The position numbers were made by a program, and so were the translations under genes. Shown in pieces: positions 26,898-37,112 of a stretch of 64,000 nt of DNA. How positions within the stretch are numbered: the first letter of the stretch is position 1; every line of letters starts with the position of its first letter. Under the pieces are notes generated by a model. It saw only the letters and a program-made list of their open reading frames with translations. It was not told the origin of the DNA and did no database searches. Source of the stretch: Brevundimonas sp. NIBR10 (lineage in GTDB: Bacteria; Pseudomonadota; Alphaproteobacteria; Caulobacterales; Caulobacteraceae); assembly GCF_027912515.1 (NCBI RefSeq), contig NZ_CP115464.1:1798001-1862000 (forward strand), read 5' to 3'.

Positions 26898-27179
26898 TCA
26901 ACGGTCTTCGCGCATGTGGAAGATGCGGGCGATGACGATAGCATCAGGATCGACGCGGTACTGGACGACGTAACCAGACACGCCGAACCGCAGATAGAGC
27001 TGTCGCCGCTCGTCGCCCATCGAAACGCCGCGCTCCGGATAGTCCGATAGCGCCAGAATGCCGGAACGGATCAGGCGGGCGGCCTTGCGCGCGGCATCGG
27101 GCGCAACGGCGTCGAGAAAATCAACCACCCGATCAAGGTCACTTTCGGCGGCCAGCTCAAGACGAACGGGTCGCTTCAC
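26898..27179 (-). CDS. Type II toxin, RelE/ParE family
   Basis: A 93-residue basic protein: RLELAAESDLDRVVDFLDAVAPDAARKAARLIRSGILALSDYPERG, then RQLYLRFGVSGYVVQYRVDPDAIVIARIFHMREDR. The helix-turn followed by a four-strand sheet ending in a basic IxRIFHxREDR-like tail is the ParE/RelE signature. ParE toxins block gyrase; RelE toxins cut ribosome-bound mRNA; which applies is not known. GTG start overlaps the antitoxin stop by four bases (GTGA). Confidence 0.85.
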   Translation of the reverse strand: MKRPVRLELAAESDLDRVVDFLDAVAPDAARKAARLIRSGILALSDYPERGVSMGDERRQLYLRFGVSGYVVQYRVDPDAIVIARIFHMREDR

Positions 27180-27436
27180 GCGCGTCGGGCGGCCCGATCA
27201 TCGACCCTGGCGACGAAAGCGTCCAGGACGTCGACGGCATCGACGAACTCGCCCGTGCGGTCATACTCGGCCAGGCGTCGGTCGGCCTCGGTCCAGTCGA
27301 GGTGGAGGCTGGTCAGGTCGGCGGAGAGGCGATCGAGGACGTAGGCCTCGGGCGTCATGCCGGCAAGGTGCGCGGCCGCGTCGAGCTTTCGCGTCGTTTC
27401 GTCGTCAAGGTTCAGGGTCAGAGCGCCGTCGGCCAT
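27176..27436 (-). CDS. Antitoxin of the ParE-like pair
   Basis: An 86-residue acidic protein with a short N-terminal strand (ALTLNLDDETTRKLDAAAHLAGMTPEAYVLDRL), fitting a ribbon-helix-helix DNA-binding domain, and a charged C-terminal tail that would wrap the toxin. It is the first gene of the pair and its stop overlaps the toxin start, the usual antitoxin-first arrangement with translational coupling. Autoregulation is expected; no clear operator palindrome stands out upstream. Confidence 0.8.
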   Translation of the reverse strand: MADGALTLNLDDETTRKLDAAAHLAGMTPEAYVLDRLSADLTSLHLDWTEADRRLAEYDRTGEFVDAVDVLDAFVARVDDRAARRA

Positions 27437-27479
27437 GGCTGTATCCTAGTCCATCCAGCGCACCCGACCAAGGCGCCGC

Positions 27480-28622
27480 TCACACCGCCGCGATCAGGAC
27501 GATAGCGACGGCGGTGGCCGCGACGGTCAGGGGCAGGGCCCAGGTGATGAAGGTGAAAGCCTCATGCTGCACGTGTCGCCCGGCCAGGGCGCGCACCGCG
27601 TTGAAGCGGAACAGGGCGATGTTGATGCCGAGCGCGAGGGCCAGGGTGACGTAGTTGAGCCCGAACAGCATCGCGACCGTGTTCTGGCCATTGGCCAGGA
27701 TGGCGCGGTCGGTGTTCACCGTGAAGTTCAGGGCGATGACGGCGAACAGGCCGCCGATGACGATGTTGGTCAGCTCGAAGGCCTCGGTCTGGAACTCGCC
27801 GTTCTTCGCCGACTGGAGCCAGGTTGCCAGCAAGGGGATTAGCAGCGAAGCCAGCAGGGGGATGAACAGGCCCGCCACGGTCGAGCCGGCGTCGCGGCCG
27901 ACGTCCAGCGCGGCGCGCAGGCGCGAATAGGTCTCGCCGTACCAGCCCGCCAAGGGGTCGCGGGTCAGGGTGACCCGGCCGATGGCCCAGCCATCGAGAT
28001 TCAGACCGGCGCGGGCGCGGCTGAACTCCAGATCCTCCTGCCGGTAGTCGAGCGAGACGCGGTCGGCGGGTTCGCCGCGCGAGACGAGTTCGACCGGCAG
28101 GGCCTGGTGGTCGAATGGGAAGGTGGTGACGTCCAGCGGGGCCTTGTAGACGGCCGTGACCCGCCGCAGCATCTCGACCTGGCCGTCGGGAAAGACGCGC
28201 AGCGAGCGGCTGTCGGCCGAGGGCTCATCGACGCGGTTGGCCAGATCGACGTCGGGGATCCAGATTTCGGCCAGCTTGTTCGAGGCGGCCTCGCCGCGCC
28301 ATTCCTGATAGCCGGTCGGGGCGTCCGAGGGCGGATAGGCCAGGCGGGCGTCCTTCCAGCGCAGGCGCAGATCGACGGTGGCGGCATAGGTCTGGGCATT
28401 CTCGTCGATCGCCTCGACGTCGACGAAGGACAGACCAGTGCGGACGACAACGGGCAGGCCGGCGCCCAGCGGCAGGGTCGTCGGCTGGGGTGCCGGCGCG
28501 GACAGCGGCGGCTCGGGCGGGGTGGCCAGGCTCTGGGTCTGGCCCAGGCCCGGGAGCAGCAGGCCGACGACCAGAAGGCCGGTCAGGGCCATGGCCGCGA
28601 TGATCAGGCGGCGCAGGCTCAC
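27480..28622 (-). CDS. Pentameric ligand-gated ion channel homologue (GLIC/ELIC-like)
   Basis: A 380-residue protein with Cys-loop-receptor architecture. After a signal peptide and Pro-rich linker (1-55) comes a beta-sandwich: VVVRTGLSFVDVEAIDENAQTY, IWIPDVDLANRV, and the loop LDVTTFPFDHQALPVEL with FPFD at residues 168-171; the two cysteines of eukaryotic receptors are absent, as in bacterial members. Four membrane helices follow: M1 249-269, M2 282-303 (starting FELTNIVIGG and containing ALNF, close to the GLIC M2), M3 315-338, M4 354-379. Start GTG overlaps the upstream Cache-sensor stop by four bases, so the two are co-translated. Confidence 0.88.
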   Translation of the reverse strand: MSLRRLIIAAMALTGLLVVGLLLPGLGQTQSLATPPEPPLSAPAPQPTTLPLGAGLPVVVRTGLSFVDVEAIDENAQTYAATVDLRLRWKDARLAYPPSDAPTGYQEWRGEAASNKLAEIWIPDVDLANRVDEPSADSRSLRVFPDGQVEMLRRVTAVYKAPLDVTTFPFDHQALPVELVSRGEPADRVSLDYRQEDLEFSRARAGLNLDGWAIGRVTLTRDPLAGWYGETYSRLRAALDVGRDAGSTVAGLFIPLLASLLIPLLATWLQSAKNGEFQTEAFELTNIVIGGLFAVIALNFTVNTDRAILANGQNTVAMLFGLNYVTLALALGINIALFRFNAVRALAGRHVQHEAFTFITWALPLTVAATAVAIVLIAAV

Positions 28623-29758
28623 GGGGCGGGAGTCCGAGCGGCCTCGACCAGGGCGGCGATGCGCTTCTGTTCGGCGGCGAGTTCAGACATCTCGAGCGAC
28701 AGGCGGTCGTCGTCGGGATCGTCCTCGACGGGATCGTCCGTGCCGATGGCGGCGAACCGGGCGGAGATCGCGCGCAGGGGCCGCAGCAGGAAGCCGCGCA
28801 CCACGATCAGCACGGTCCCCGCCAGGACTATGACGGCGAACAGGGCGAACAGGATCTGGAGCACCAGAGAGCGACCGGCCGCGCCGCGCGTGGGGGCAAA
28901 GCTCTGGGTCACGGCGACGGCCCCCAGAAGCTCGCCTGAGGCACCCCGGACAGGCACGATCACGACGCCATAGGGCTTGCCGCCCGCCTTGCGGACATAG
29001 TCGGAGGGTTCGTCGTGGAGGCGCAGATCCTCGGCGGTGACAAGCTCGCGCATCAGGTCCCAGTCGGTCGAGTGGAATTTGATCGTCGAGCCGACGCGGT
29101 TCTGTTCGGCCAAGATTGTGGGGTCCATGGCGGTCGCGGTCTGGCGCAGGGGGGCCTCGTCCAGGAACAGGGTCAGGTCCAGGCCATAGGCGGCCTTGAG
29201 CCGGTCCAGCACGGGGCCGAAATCCATGCCGACCTCGACCGAGCCGGCGGGCGAGCCGTCGGGCGCGCTGATCGGGGCGACGCCGAAGATGGCCGGGCCC
29301 GAGCGGGCGGTCTCCATCCCCTTCTTGGGCGTGCGCTCGCGGTTCACCGCCACGACGATGGCGCGGAAGCTGGACAGGTCGTCGCCAAACCGGGCCGGAG
29401 CCTGAAGGCGCAGGAAGGAGGTGGCGGGCGGGGTGTGGAACTGGACCTGGGTGACGCCGTACTTGTCCTTCTGGGCCGCGAACATCGCCTCGGTGGTCGA
29501 CAACAGGGCCGGGCGGTCGCTCCGCGCCAGGGCGTCACGCACCTCGGGCTCGCTGGCGATGATCTCGGCGCGGGCCAGGGCGTTGCTGGCGGTCCCCTCA
29601 AGGTTGAAGGTGATGATGGAGCGCATCAGATCTATCTGGCTCTTCTCCACCGCAGAGGTCATGCCCCCGAACAGCAGGTTGGAGGCCAGGGTCAGGACGC
29701 CGATCACGACGACGACAGCGGTGATCAGCGCCACAGGCGCGTCGCGACGAAATTTCAT
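28619..29758 (-). CDS. Membrane sensor with periplasmic double-Cache domain and HAMP-like end
   Basis: A 379-residue inner-membrane protein. TM1 8-30, a periplasmic domain of about 270 residues, TM2 about 299-320, then a HAMP-like segment (RPLRAISARFAAIGTDD) and a 30-residue coiled tail. The periplasmic part has the dCache_3 signature QVQFHTPPATSFLRLQAP-RFGDDLSSFR, also seen in chemoreceptors and sensor kinases. Unlike those, it carries no methyl-accepting, kinase, cyclase or GGDEF domain. Its stop overlaps the start of the ion-channel gene. The ATG 29758 has a GGGGGGA leader; an upstream ATG at 29791 is less likely. Confidence 0.85.
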   Translation of the reverse strand: MKFRRDAPVALITAVVVVIGVLTLASNLLFGGMTSAVEKSQIDLMRSIITFNLEGTASNALARAEIIASEPEVRDALARSDRPALLSTTEAMFAAQKDKYGVTQVQFHTPPATSFLRLQAPARFGDDLSSFRAIVVAVNRERTPKKGMETARSGPAIFGVAPISAPDGSPAGSVEVGMDFGPVLDRLKAAYGLDLTLFLDEAPLRQTATAMDPTILAEQNRVGSTIKFHSTDWDLMRELVTAEDLRLHDEPSDYVRKAGGKPYGVVIVPVRGASGELLGAVAVTQSFAPTRGAAGRSLVLQILFALFAVIVLAGTVLIVVRGFLLRPLRAISARFAAIGTDDPVEDDPDDDRLSLEMSELAAEQKRIAALVEAARTPAP

Positions 29759-29859
29759 AGGTCCCCCCGGACGGCGGCGTTCAATCCGCACTGCAACGCT
29801 TACCGAGGTTTGTTCGGCGGCTCAAGAATAGGGAGGCGAGGATCGATGCGGCGGCCCGG

Positions 29860-31293
29860 TCACGCCCCTGCGAACGGATACGGGCTGACCGACTTGGACC
29901 AGTCGTCGACGGCGAGGAGGCGGTCGATCGGGGCGGCGGCGCGCTCTGCGCAGGGGTGGCGGTGGCACAGGCGGCAGGCGGGGCCGATGGGGGTGACGTC
30001 CGGCGTCGCCAAGTCGATGCCCCGGGCGGCGGACAGGCGGTGGGCGTGCTTCAGCTCGCAGCCGATGCCGATGGCGAGGTCGGCACCCTCGGAAAAGGCG
30101 TCGCGGCCCTGGCGGTCGACGGTGCGGGCCAGGGTGAACCACTGGCCGGCGGGTTTTCCGTCCTGGGCCGGGGTCTCGATGATCTGGGTGACCAGGCGGC
30201 CCGGTGTACGGAAGGCTGAGTACAGCCGCCACCGGGGGCAGGAGCCGCCGAAGCGGGCGAACGGACACGCCGCCGAGGCGTAGCGTTTCGACACATTGCC
30301 CGCCGGGTCCACCCGCATCAGGAAGAAGGGCACGCCACGGGCCGTGGGGCGCGACAGGGTGGTCAGGCGCTGGGCCGCCTGCTCGAAGCTGACGCCGAAG
30401 CGGGCCTGAAGGCGGGGGAGGTCATAGCCGGTGTCCTCGGCCGTGCGGTGGAAGGCGGCGTAGGGCATCAGGATGGCGGCGGCCAGGGTGTTGGTCAGGG
30501 TCACCTTGACCAGGCGGCGCGCGGCCGGGTCGGGCATGTCGGCAGCGTCGGCCATGGCCTCCAGGTCGGTCTCATGCTCGGACAGGGCCAACTGATAGGC
30601 GACGGCAAAGGCGCGCGAGGCGTGGCCCAGGCTTTCGGAGACCAGCAGGCGGCGGCGGTGGGGATCGAAGCGGCGGGTCCATTCGACCATGACCTCGGCC
30701 GGCATGACCCGGACGGCGAGGTTGTGCCGATCGGCCAGGCGGCGGCGGGCCAGGGCCTCGACCTCCTCGCCCGTGGCGTTGCGGGTCAGCTCGGCGTGCA
30801 GCGCCTCGCCCATCAGGTCGAGGTCGGGGAAATGGTTGTTGCGGGCCTGGATATAGTCGCGAACGCGGTCGGCGGGGGTGTGGTCGGTGGCGTCGTCGCG
30901 GGCACCGATCTGCTCGCGGGCACGGGCCTCTGCGAAGGTGCGGTACAGGCGCAGCACCGCGTCGGCGGCGGAAGGGGCGTCGTCGGCCAGTTGAAGGATT
31001 TCGTGACGCGGCACGGCCAGTCCCTTGAACAGGGGGTCGGCGAAGATCTCGGCCAGTTCGGCCTCGCCCGCCTGGCCGGCCGGGCGGTTCAGCTCGCGCA
31101 GATCGACGTCATAGGTCTCGGCCAGTCGAAGCAGCAACTGGGCGGAGACGGGGCGCTGGTTGCGTTCGATATGGTTCAGATAGCTGGGCGAGACCGCGAG
31201 ATCGGCGGCCATGCCGGTCTGGGTCAGGTTGAGGCTGCGCCGAAGCCGCTTCAGCCGGCCGCCGAGGAAGAGCTTGCGATCGGTGGTCTTCAT
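29860..31293 (-). CDS. ScfR-like transcriptional regulator (XRE HTH + IrrE/ImmA-like domain)
   Basis: A 477-residue regulator. The N-terminal Xre helix-turn-helix (residues 12-66: LKRLRRSLNLTQTGMAADLAVSPSYLNHIERNQRPVSAQLLLRLAETYDVDL) is followed by a central region with a DUF955-like segment whose zinc motif is not evident, and a C-terminal DUF2083-type domain with FFLMRVDPAGNVSKRYASAACPFARFGGSCPRW and paired CRLCHRHPC cysteines. This is the layout of the short-chain fatty acyl-CoA regulators (ScfR/RamB/PrpC group), which control propionate, glyoxylate or acetate genes. No such genes are adjacent. Starts at ATG 31293. Confidence 0.82.
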   Translation of the reverse strand: MKTTDRKLFLGGRLKRLRRSLNLTQTGMAADLAVSPSYLNHIERNQRPVSAQLLLRLAETYDVDLRELNRPAGQAGEAELAEIFADPLFKGLAVPRHEILQLADDAPSAADAVLRLYRTFAEARAREQIGARDDATDHTPADRVRDYIQARNNHFPDLDLMGEALHAELTRNATGEEVEALARRRLADRHNLAVRVMPAEVMVEWTRRFDPHRRRLLVSESLGHASRAFAVAYQLALSEHETDLEAMADAADMPDPAARRLVKVTLTNTLAAAILMPYAAFHRTAEDTGYDLPRLQARFGVSFEQAAQRLTTLSRPTARGVPFFLMRVDPAGNVSKRYASAACPFARFGGSCPRWRLYSAFRTPGRLVTQIIETPAQDGKPAGQWFTLARTVDRQGRDAFSEGADLAIGIGCELKHAHRLSAARGIDLATPDVTPIGPACRLCHRHPCAERAAAPIDRLLAVDDWSKSVSPYPFAGA

Positions 31294-31307
31294 GGTGGGA
31301 GAGTGTC

Positions 31308-31350
31308 ACAAAATTACTGAAATCGGAAGGTCATCATTTGACAAAATGAC
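31308..31350. promoter_or_regulatory. Paired ACAAAATKAC sites between the ScfR-like gene and a small gene
   Basis: ACAAAATTAC (31308-31317) and ACAAAATGAC (31341-31350) match at nine of ten positions and their starts are 33 bases apart, about three helical turns, in an AT-rich patch (31301-31355) just upstream of the ScfR-like start. This fits an autoregulatory operator for the regulator, or for the divergent small gene at 31438. Confidence 0.4.
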
Positions 31351-31437
31351 ATCGTGGAGGGCGCGCAAACGGTATCTATTGTGACTTCGGCGTGTTCTCT
31401 GAGCTCACAGCGCATCGGCGCACGAATGGAGACGACC

Positions 31438-31647
31438 ATGGAACCGCTCAGCCGGCCTCAGGCCATCATCGCTTTCTGCCTGGCTCCGCTGGAGCTGGAC
31501 GCCAGTTCGGAGGCCGCGACCGAGGTCCGCCGGCGTCTGGAACATGTCATCAAGACGTTTCAGTCCAAGGCGGCCCAGCCGATCAGCGTCGATTTCTCGC
31601 GCATGCCGTCACAGGTCATCAACGAGGCGGCGCACGGCTACGAATAG
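31438..31647 (+). CDS. Small conserved-looking protein, unknown
   Basis: A 69-residue protein starting MEPLSRPQAIIAFCLAPLE, with a helical middle (SEAATEVRRRLEHVIKTFQSKAAQ). ATG 31438 has GGAG seven bases upstream; ATG 31426 is possible. It lies divergent from the ScfR-like regulator and convergent with the hybrid kinase, and ends 16 bases before the kinase stop. I do not recognise it. Confidence 0.55.
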   Translation: MEPLSRPQAIIAFCLAPLELDASSEAATEVRRRLEHVIKTFQSKAAQPISVDFSRMPSQVINEAAHGYE

Positions 31648-31662
31648 CCTGCGAGGCTGAGG

Positions 31663-33984
<2,322 letters not shown>

Positions 33985-34112
33985 AGGTAAACAAACCGGT
34001 GCCCGGGATGCTGAAGACGGTGCCTGTGACGGTCATCAAGCCGTGCCATCCTCGTGTTATGAGGATCGAATCGGGGCCTGCCGTCCCGGTACTCCGAGGT
34101 TTGCCGGCCGTA

Positions 34113-35570
34113 ATGCCCTACGAACAGTCGCCTTCTCCCGTCGCGCCCCTGGCGTCGTCGCGTCTGTGGACCGAGGTCGCGACGGGTGGGCTGGCGGTCG
34201 GGATCATGTTGGCTCTGGCCGTCGTCCACCCCGAGATTGCGATCTGGCTGGTCGGCGGTGCCGCCGTCGTGGCCCTGAGCGCCTGGTTGGCCATTCGACG
34301 CCCGGCGGCGTCGAGCGCGATCGTCGCGGACGGCCGTGGAGACGGAGTCTGGGATGCGCGCCGTATGGCGCTGCTGGACAGTGTGTTCGAGGCGATGACC
34401 GATCCGGTCATGGTGGTCAGCGGCGGAGAGGCGGATGACATCGCGGGGCGGCGGATCATCCTGGCCAACGGCGCGGCGCGCGACCTGTTGAAGATTGCCC
34501 GGGAGGGTGCGCTGCTGGTTTCGGCCGTGCGCGATCCCGGGGTGCTGGAGGCGGTGGACGAGGCCCTGTTCGGCGAGGTGGCGCGCACGACCAGCTATGC
34601 GGCCGGGGGATCGCGGGACCGGCACTGGCGGGCCTGGGTCGAGCCGCTGATGTCCGAGCCGGGCTCCGACGTGGCGTCGGGGCCGCACGACCGGCTGGCG
34701 GTGCTGCGGTTGCATGACGAGACCGATGTGCGGCGCATGGAGTTGATGCGGGTCGACTTCCTGGCCAACGCCAGTCACGAGCTGCGTACGCCCCTGGCCT
34801 CGCTGAGCGGCTTCATCGAGACGCTGAAGGGCCATGCCCGGGACGACCCCAAGGCGCGCGACAGGTTCCTGGACATCATGGGGGTGCAGGCGGACCGGAT
34901 GGGGCGGCTGGTCGCGGACCTGCTGTCGCTGAGCCGGATCGAGCTGAACGAACATATCCCGCCGTCGGGGCGGGTCGATCTGGCTCTGGCGGCGTCCGAC
35001 GTCGTGGATGCGCTGAGCGTGCTGTCGCAGGAAAAGGGCGTCGCGATCGTGCTGGAGGCAGAGCCTGGCGCGACATCGATCGAGGCGGATCGCGACGAGA
35101 TCGTTCAGGTGGTCCAGAACCTGACCGACAACGCCATCAAGTATTCCGCGCCCGGACAGATCGTCGAGATCACGATCCGGCGCGGTCTGACGCTGGACGC
35201 CGCCCCAGGGCCGCGCACGGAGGGGGCGACGCGGATGTCGCTGCTGACGCCCGACCGGGAGGCCGGAGTGCTGTATGCGGCGGTGACGGTGCGCGATCAC
35301 GGGCCGGGCATGGCGCGCGAACACCTGCCCCGGCTGACCGAGCGGTTCTATCGCGTCGAGGGCCAGAAAAGTGGCGGCGAGCGGGCCGGCACGGGTCTGG
35401 GGCTGGCCATCGTCAAGCATATCGTCAATCGGCACCGTGGCGGTTTCGTCGTCGAGAGCGCGGTCGGAGAAGGCGCTGGCTTCACGGCCTATTTCCCGAT
35501 GGCGGGAGGGACGGCGGCGACGCCGGCAGTCCGCGAGACGGGCGGGCAGATGCTTCAACCTGCGCCGTAA
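34113..35570 (+). CDS. phoR: Phosphate regulon sensor histidine kinase PhoR
   Basis: Inner-membrane kinase, 485 residues. Two hydrophobic segments near the N-terminus (about 27-39 and 42-58) are followed by a PAS-like domain (VFEAMTDPVMVVSGG, ~90-190), DHp LANASHELRTPLASLSGFIETL with H222, and an HATPase (DNAIKY, DHGPGM, GTGLGLAIVKHIV). It lacks a large periplasmic domain, as usual for PhoR, which senses phosphate through PstSCAB-PhoU. The start is ambiguous: ATG 34113 is preferred, ATG 34059 possible. It heads the phoR-pstC-pstA-pstB-phoU-phoB cluster. Confidence 0.92.
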   Translation: MPYEQSPSPVAPLASSRLWTEVATGGLAVGIMLALAVVHPEIAIWLVGGAAVVALSAWLAIRRPAASSAIVADGRGDGVWDARRMALLDSVFEAMTDPVMVVSGGEADDIAGRRIILANGAARDLLKIAREGALLVSAVRDPGVLEAVDEALFGEVARTTSYAAGGSRDRHWRAWVEPLMSEPGSDVASGPHDRLAVLRLHDETDVRRMELMRVDFLANASHELRTPLASLSGFIETLKGHARDDPKARDRFLDIMGVQADRMGRLVADLLSLSRIELNEHIPPSGRVDLALAASDVVDALSVLSQEKGVAIVLEAEPGATSIEADRDEIVQVVQNLTDNAIKYSAPGQIVEITIRRGLTLDAAPGPRTEGATRMSLLTPDREAGVLYAAVTVRDHGPGMAREHLPRLTERFYRVEGQKSGGERAGTGLGLAIVKHIVNRHRGGFVVESAVGEGAGFTAYFPMAGGTAATPAVRETGGQMLQPAP

Positions 35571-35582
35571 CAGAACTGTCAC
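35565..35582 (+). promoter_or_regulatory. Pho-box-like site upstream of pstC
   Basis: CCGTAAC-AGAA-CTGTCAC, with the second half identical to the CTGTCAC element of the PhoB box and the first at 4 of 7 positions; a third TCGTCGT half lies one more 11-base step downstream (35587-35593). The site straddles the phoR stop codon and lies about 94 bases before the pstC ATG, consistent with PhoB-activated transcription of pstC onwards independent of phoR. Confidence 0.5.
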
Positions 35583-35675
35583 CCAGTCGTCGTAATCCGC
35601 TCGCCACCCGAGGCTATTGCGGCCGTCGAAAGCCGGCCCTCGCCGCGCTGCGATTCTGGCGACCCCTGCTCCCCG

Positions 35676-37112
35676 ATGATCTGGTTGTTCCTGCCGATCC
35701 TGATTGCGCTGTCGGCGCTGGCCTTCGTCGGCGGACGCCGGCTGGCGACGCGCCGGGCGGCCGCTGCGGGCGTCAAGGCCCATTCCAGGCCCACGCAACA
35801 CGGTCTGTATGCGATGATCTGGGTGGGGGTTCCGGCGCTGGTGATCCTGATCGCGGCCGGGATCTTTGCCGATCCGATCGCCTATCAGACCATGGCCGCC
35901 GGGGCACCCGCCGAGGTCAATGAACTGGAGACCTTCAAGCGCGAGGCCTTCTTCGACGATGCGCGTCGGGTCGGACAGGGCCAGGTCCCGCAACAGATAT
36001 GGCTGGCGCCATTGAGCGAGGCCCTGATCGTCGAGGGACGGCGGTCGGCCGAGATCCGCACGATCCTGACCACCGGGGCGCTGATCGCGGCGGCCATCGC
36101 GGCGGCGCTTGGTGCCCTGTTCGCGGTGTTGCAGATCAAGCCGTCCCTGCGGGCGCGCAACCGGGTCGAGGGCTGGATCGGCGGCATCCTGCTGGCCTGT
36201 TCGGCGGTGGCGGTGCTGACGACCGTCGGCATCCTGTTCTCGCTGATCTTCGACTCCCTGCGGTTCTTCCAGTCGGTGCCGGTGACCGAGTTCCTGTTCG
36301 GGACCAAGTGGTCGCCGCAGATCGCCATTCGGGCGGACCAGGTCGGATCGTCGGGTGCATTCGGGGCTGTGCCCCTGTTCGCCGGGACCTTTCTGATCAT
36401 GCTGATCGCCATGTGCGTGGCGGCGCCGGTCGGCCTGTTCAGCGCCATCTATCTGTCGGAATACGCCAGCCGGACATCGCGAGCGGTGATCAAGCCGGTG
36501 CTGGAGATTCTCGCGGGCGTGCCCACGGTGGTCTACGGCTTCTTCGCGGCCCTGACGGTGGGACCGGCGTTCCGGGTCTTCTTCAACACGATCGGCGCCT
36601 GGCTGGTCGGCGGGCCGCTGGACGGCATCGGCCAGTATCTGATGCTGGTGCAGAACCAGATGGCGCTGGTGGCCGGGGCCGTGATGGGGATCATGCTGAT
36701 CCCGTTCGTCTCGTCCCTGTCGGACGATATCCTGAACGCCGTGCCGCAGTCGCTGCGTGACGGCTCATACGCCATGGGCGCGACCAAATCAGAGACGGTC
36801 AAGCGGGTACTGCTGCCGGCCGCCCTGCCGGGCATTTCCGGGGCCATGATCCTGGCCGTGTCGCGGGCCATCGGCGAGACCATGATCGTGACCATGGCGG
36901 CGGGGCTTGCCGCCAAGCTGACGCTGAATCCGCTCGACACCGTGACCACGGTGACCGTTCAGATCGTCACCTTGCTGACCGGGGACCAGGAGTTCAACAG
37001 CGCCAAGACGCTGGCCGCGTTCGGACTGGGGCTGACGCTTTTCCTTGTGACCCTGGTGCTCAACATCGTCGCCCAGCGGATCGTCCAGACCTATCGGGAA
37101 CAGTATGACTGA
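35676..37112 (+). CDS. pstC: Phosphate ABC transporter permease PstC
   Basis: One of two membrane subunits of the high-affinity Pi importer, 478 residues, longer than the ~320 of E. coli PstC because of an N-terminal extension with three additional hydrophobic segments (IWLFLPILIALSALAFVGG, YAMIWVGVPALVILIAAGIF, LIAAAIAAALGALFAVLQIK). The core has the EAA-like loop DDILNAVPQSLRDGSYAMGATKSETVKRVLLPAALPG, contacting PstB. Starts about 100 bases after phoR and overlaps pstA by eight bases, suggesting coupled synthesis. An upstream ATG is not evident. Confidence 0.92.
   Translation: MIWLFLPILIALSALAFVGGRRLATRRAAAAGVKAHSRPTQHGLYAMIWVGVPALVILIAAGIFADPIAYQTMAAGAPAEVNELETFKREAFFDDARRVGQGQVPQQIWLAPLSEALIVEGRRSAEIRTILTTGALIAAAIAAALGALFAVLQIKPSLRARNRVEGWIGGILLACSAVAVLTTVGILFSLIFDSLRFFQSVPVTEFLFGTKWSPQIAIRADQVGSSGAFGAVPLFAGTFLIMLIAMCVAAPVGLFSAIYLSEYASRTSRAVIKPVLEILAGVPTVVYGFFAALTVGPAFRVFFNTIGAWLVGGPLDGIGQYLMLVQNQMALVAGAVMGIMLIPFVSSLSDDILNAVPQSLRDGSYAMGATKSETVKRVLLPAALPGISGAMILAVSRAIGETMIVTMAAGLAAKLTLNPLDTVTTVTVQIVTLLTGDQEFNSAKTLAAFGLGLTLFLVTLVLNIVAQRIVQTYREQYD

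Noticed and set aside
34016..34033. GACGGT repeated 12 bases apart upstream of phoR, as a possible Pho box
   Set aside because: Spacing is 12 rather than 11 bases and the halves do not match CTGTCAT; the site at the phoR stop codon is a better candidate.
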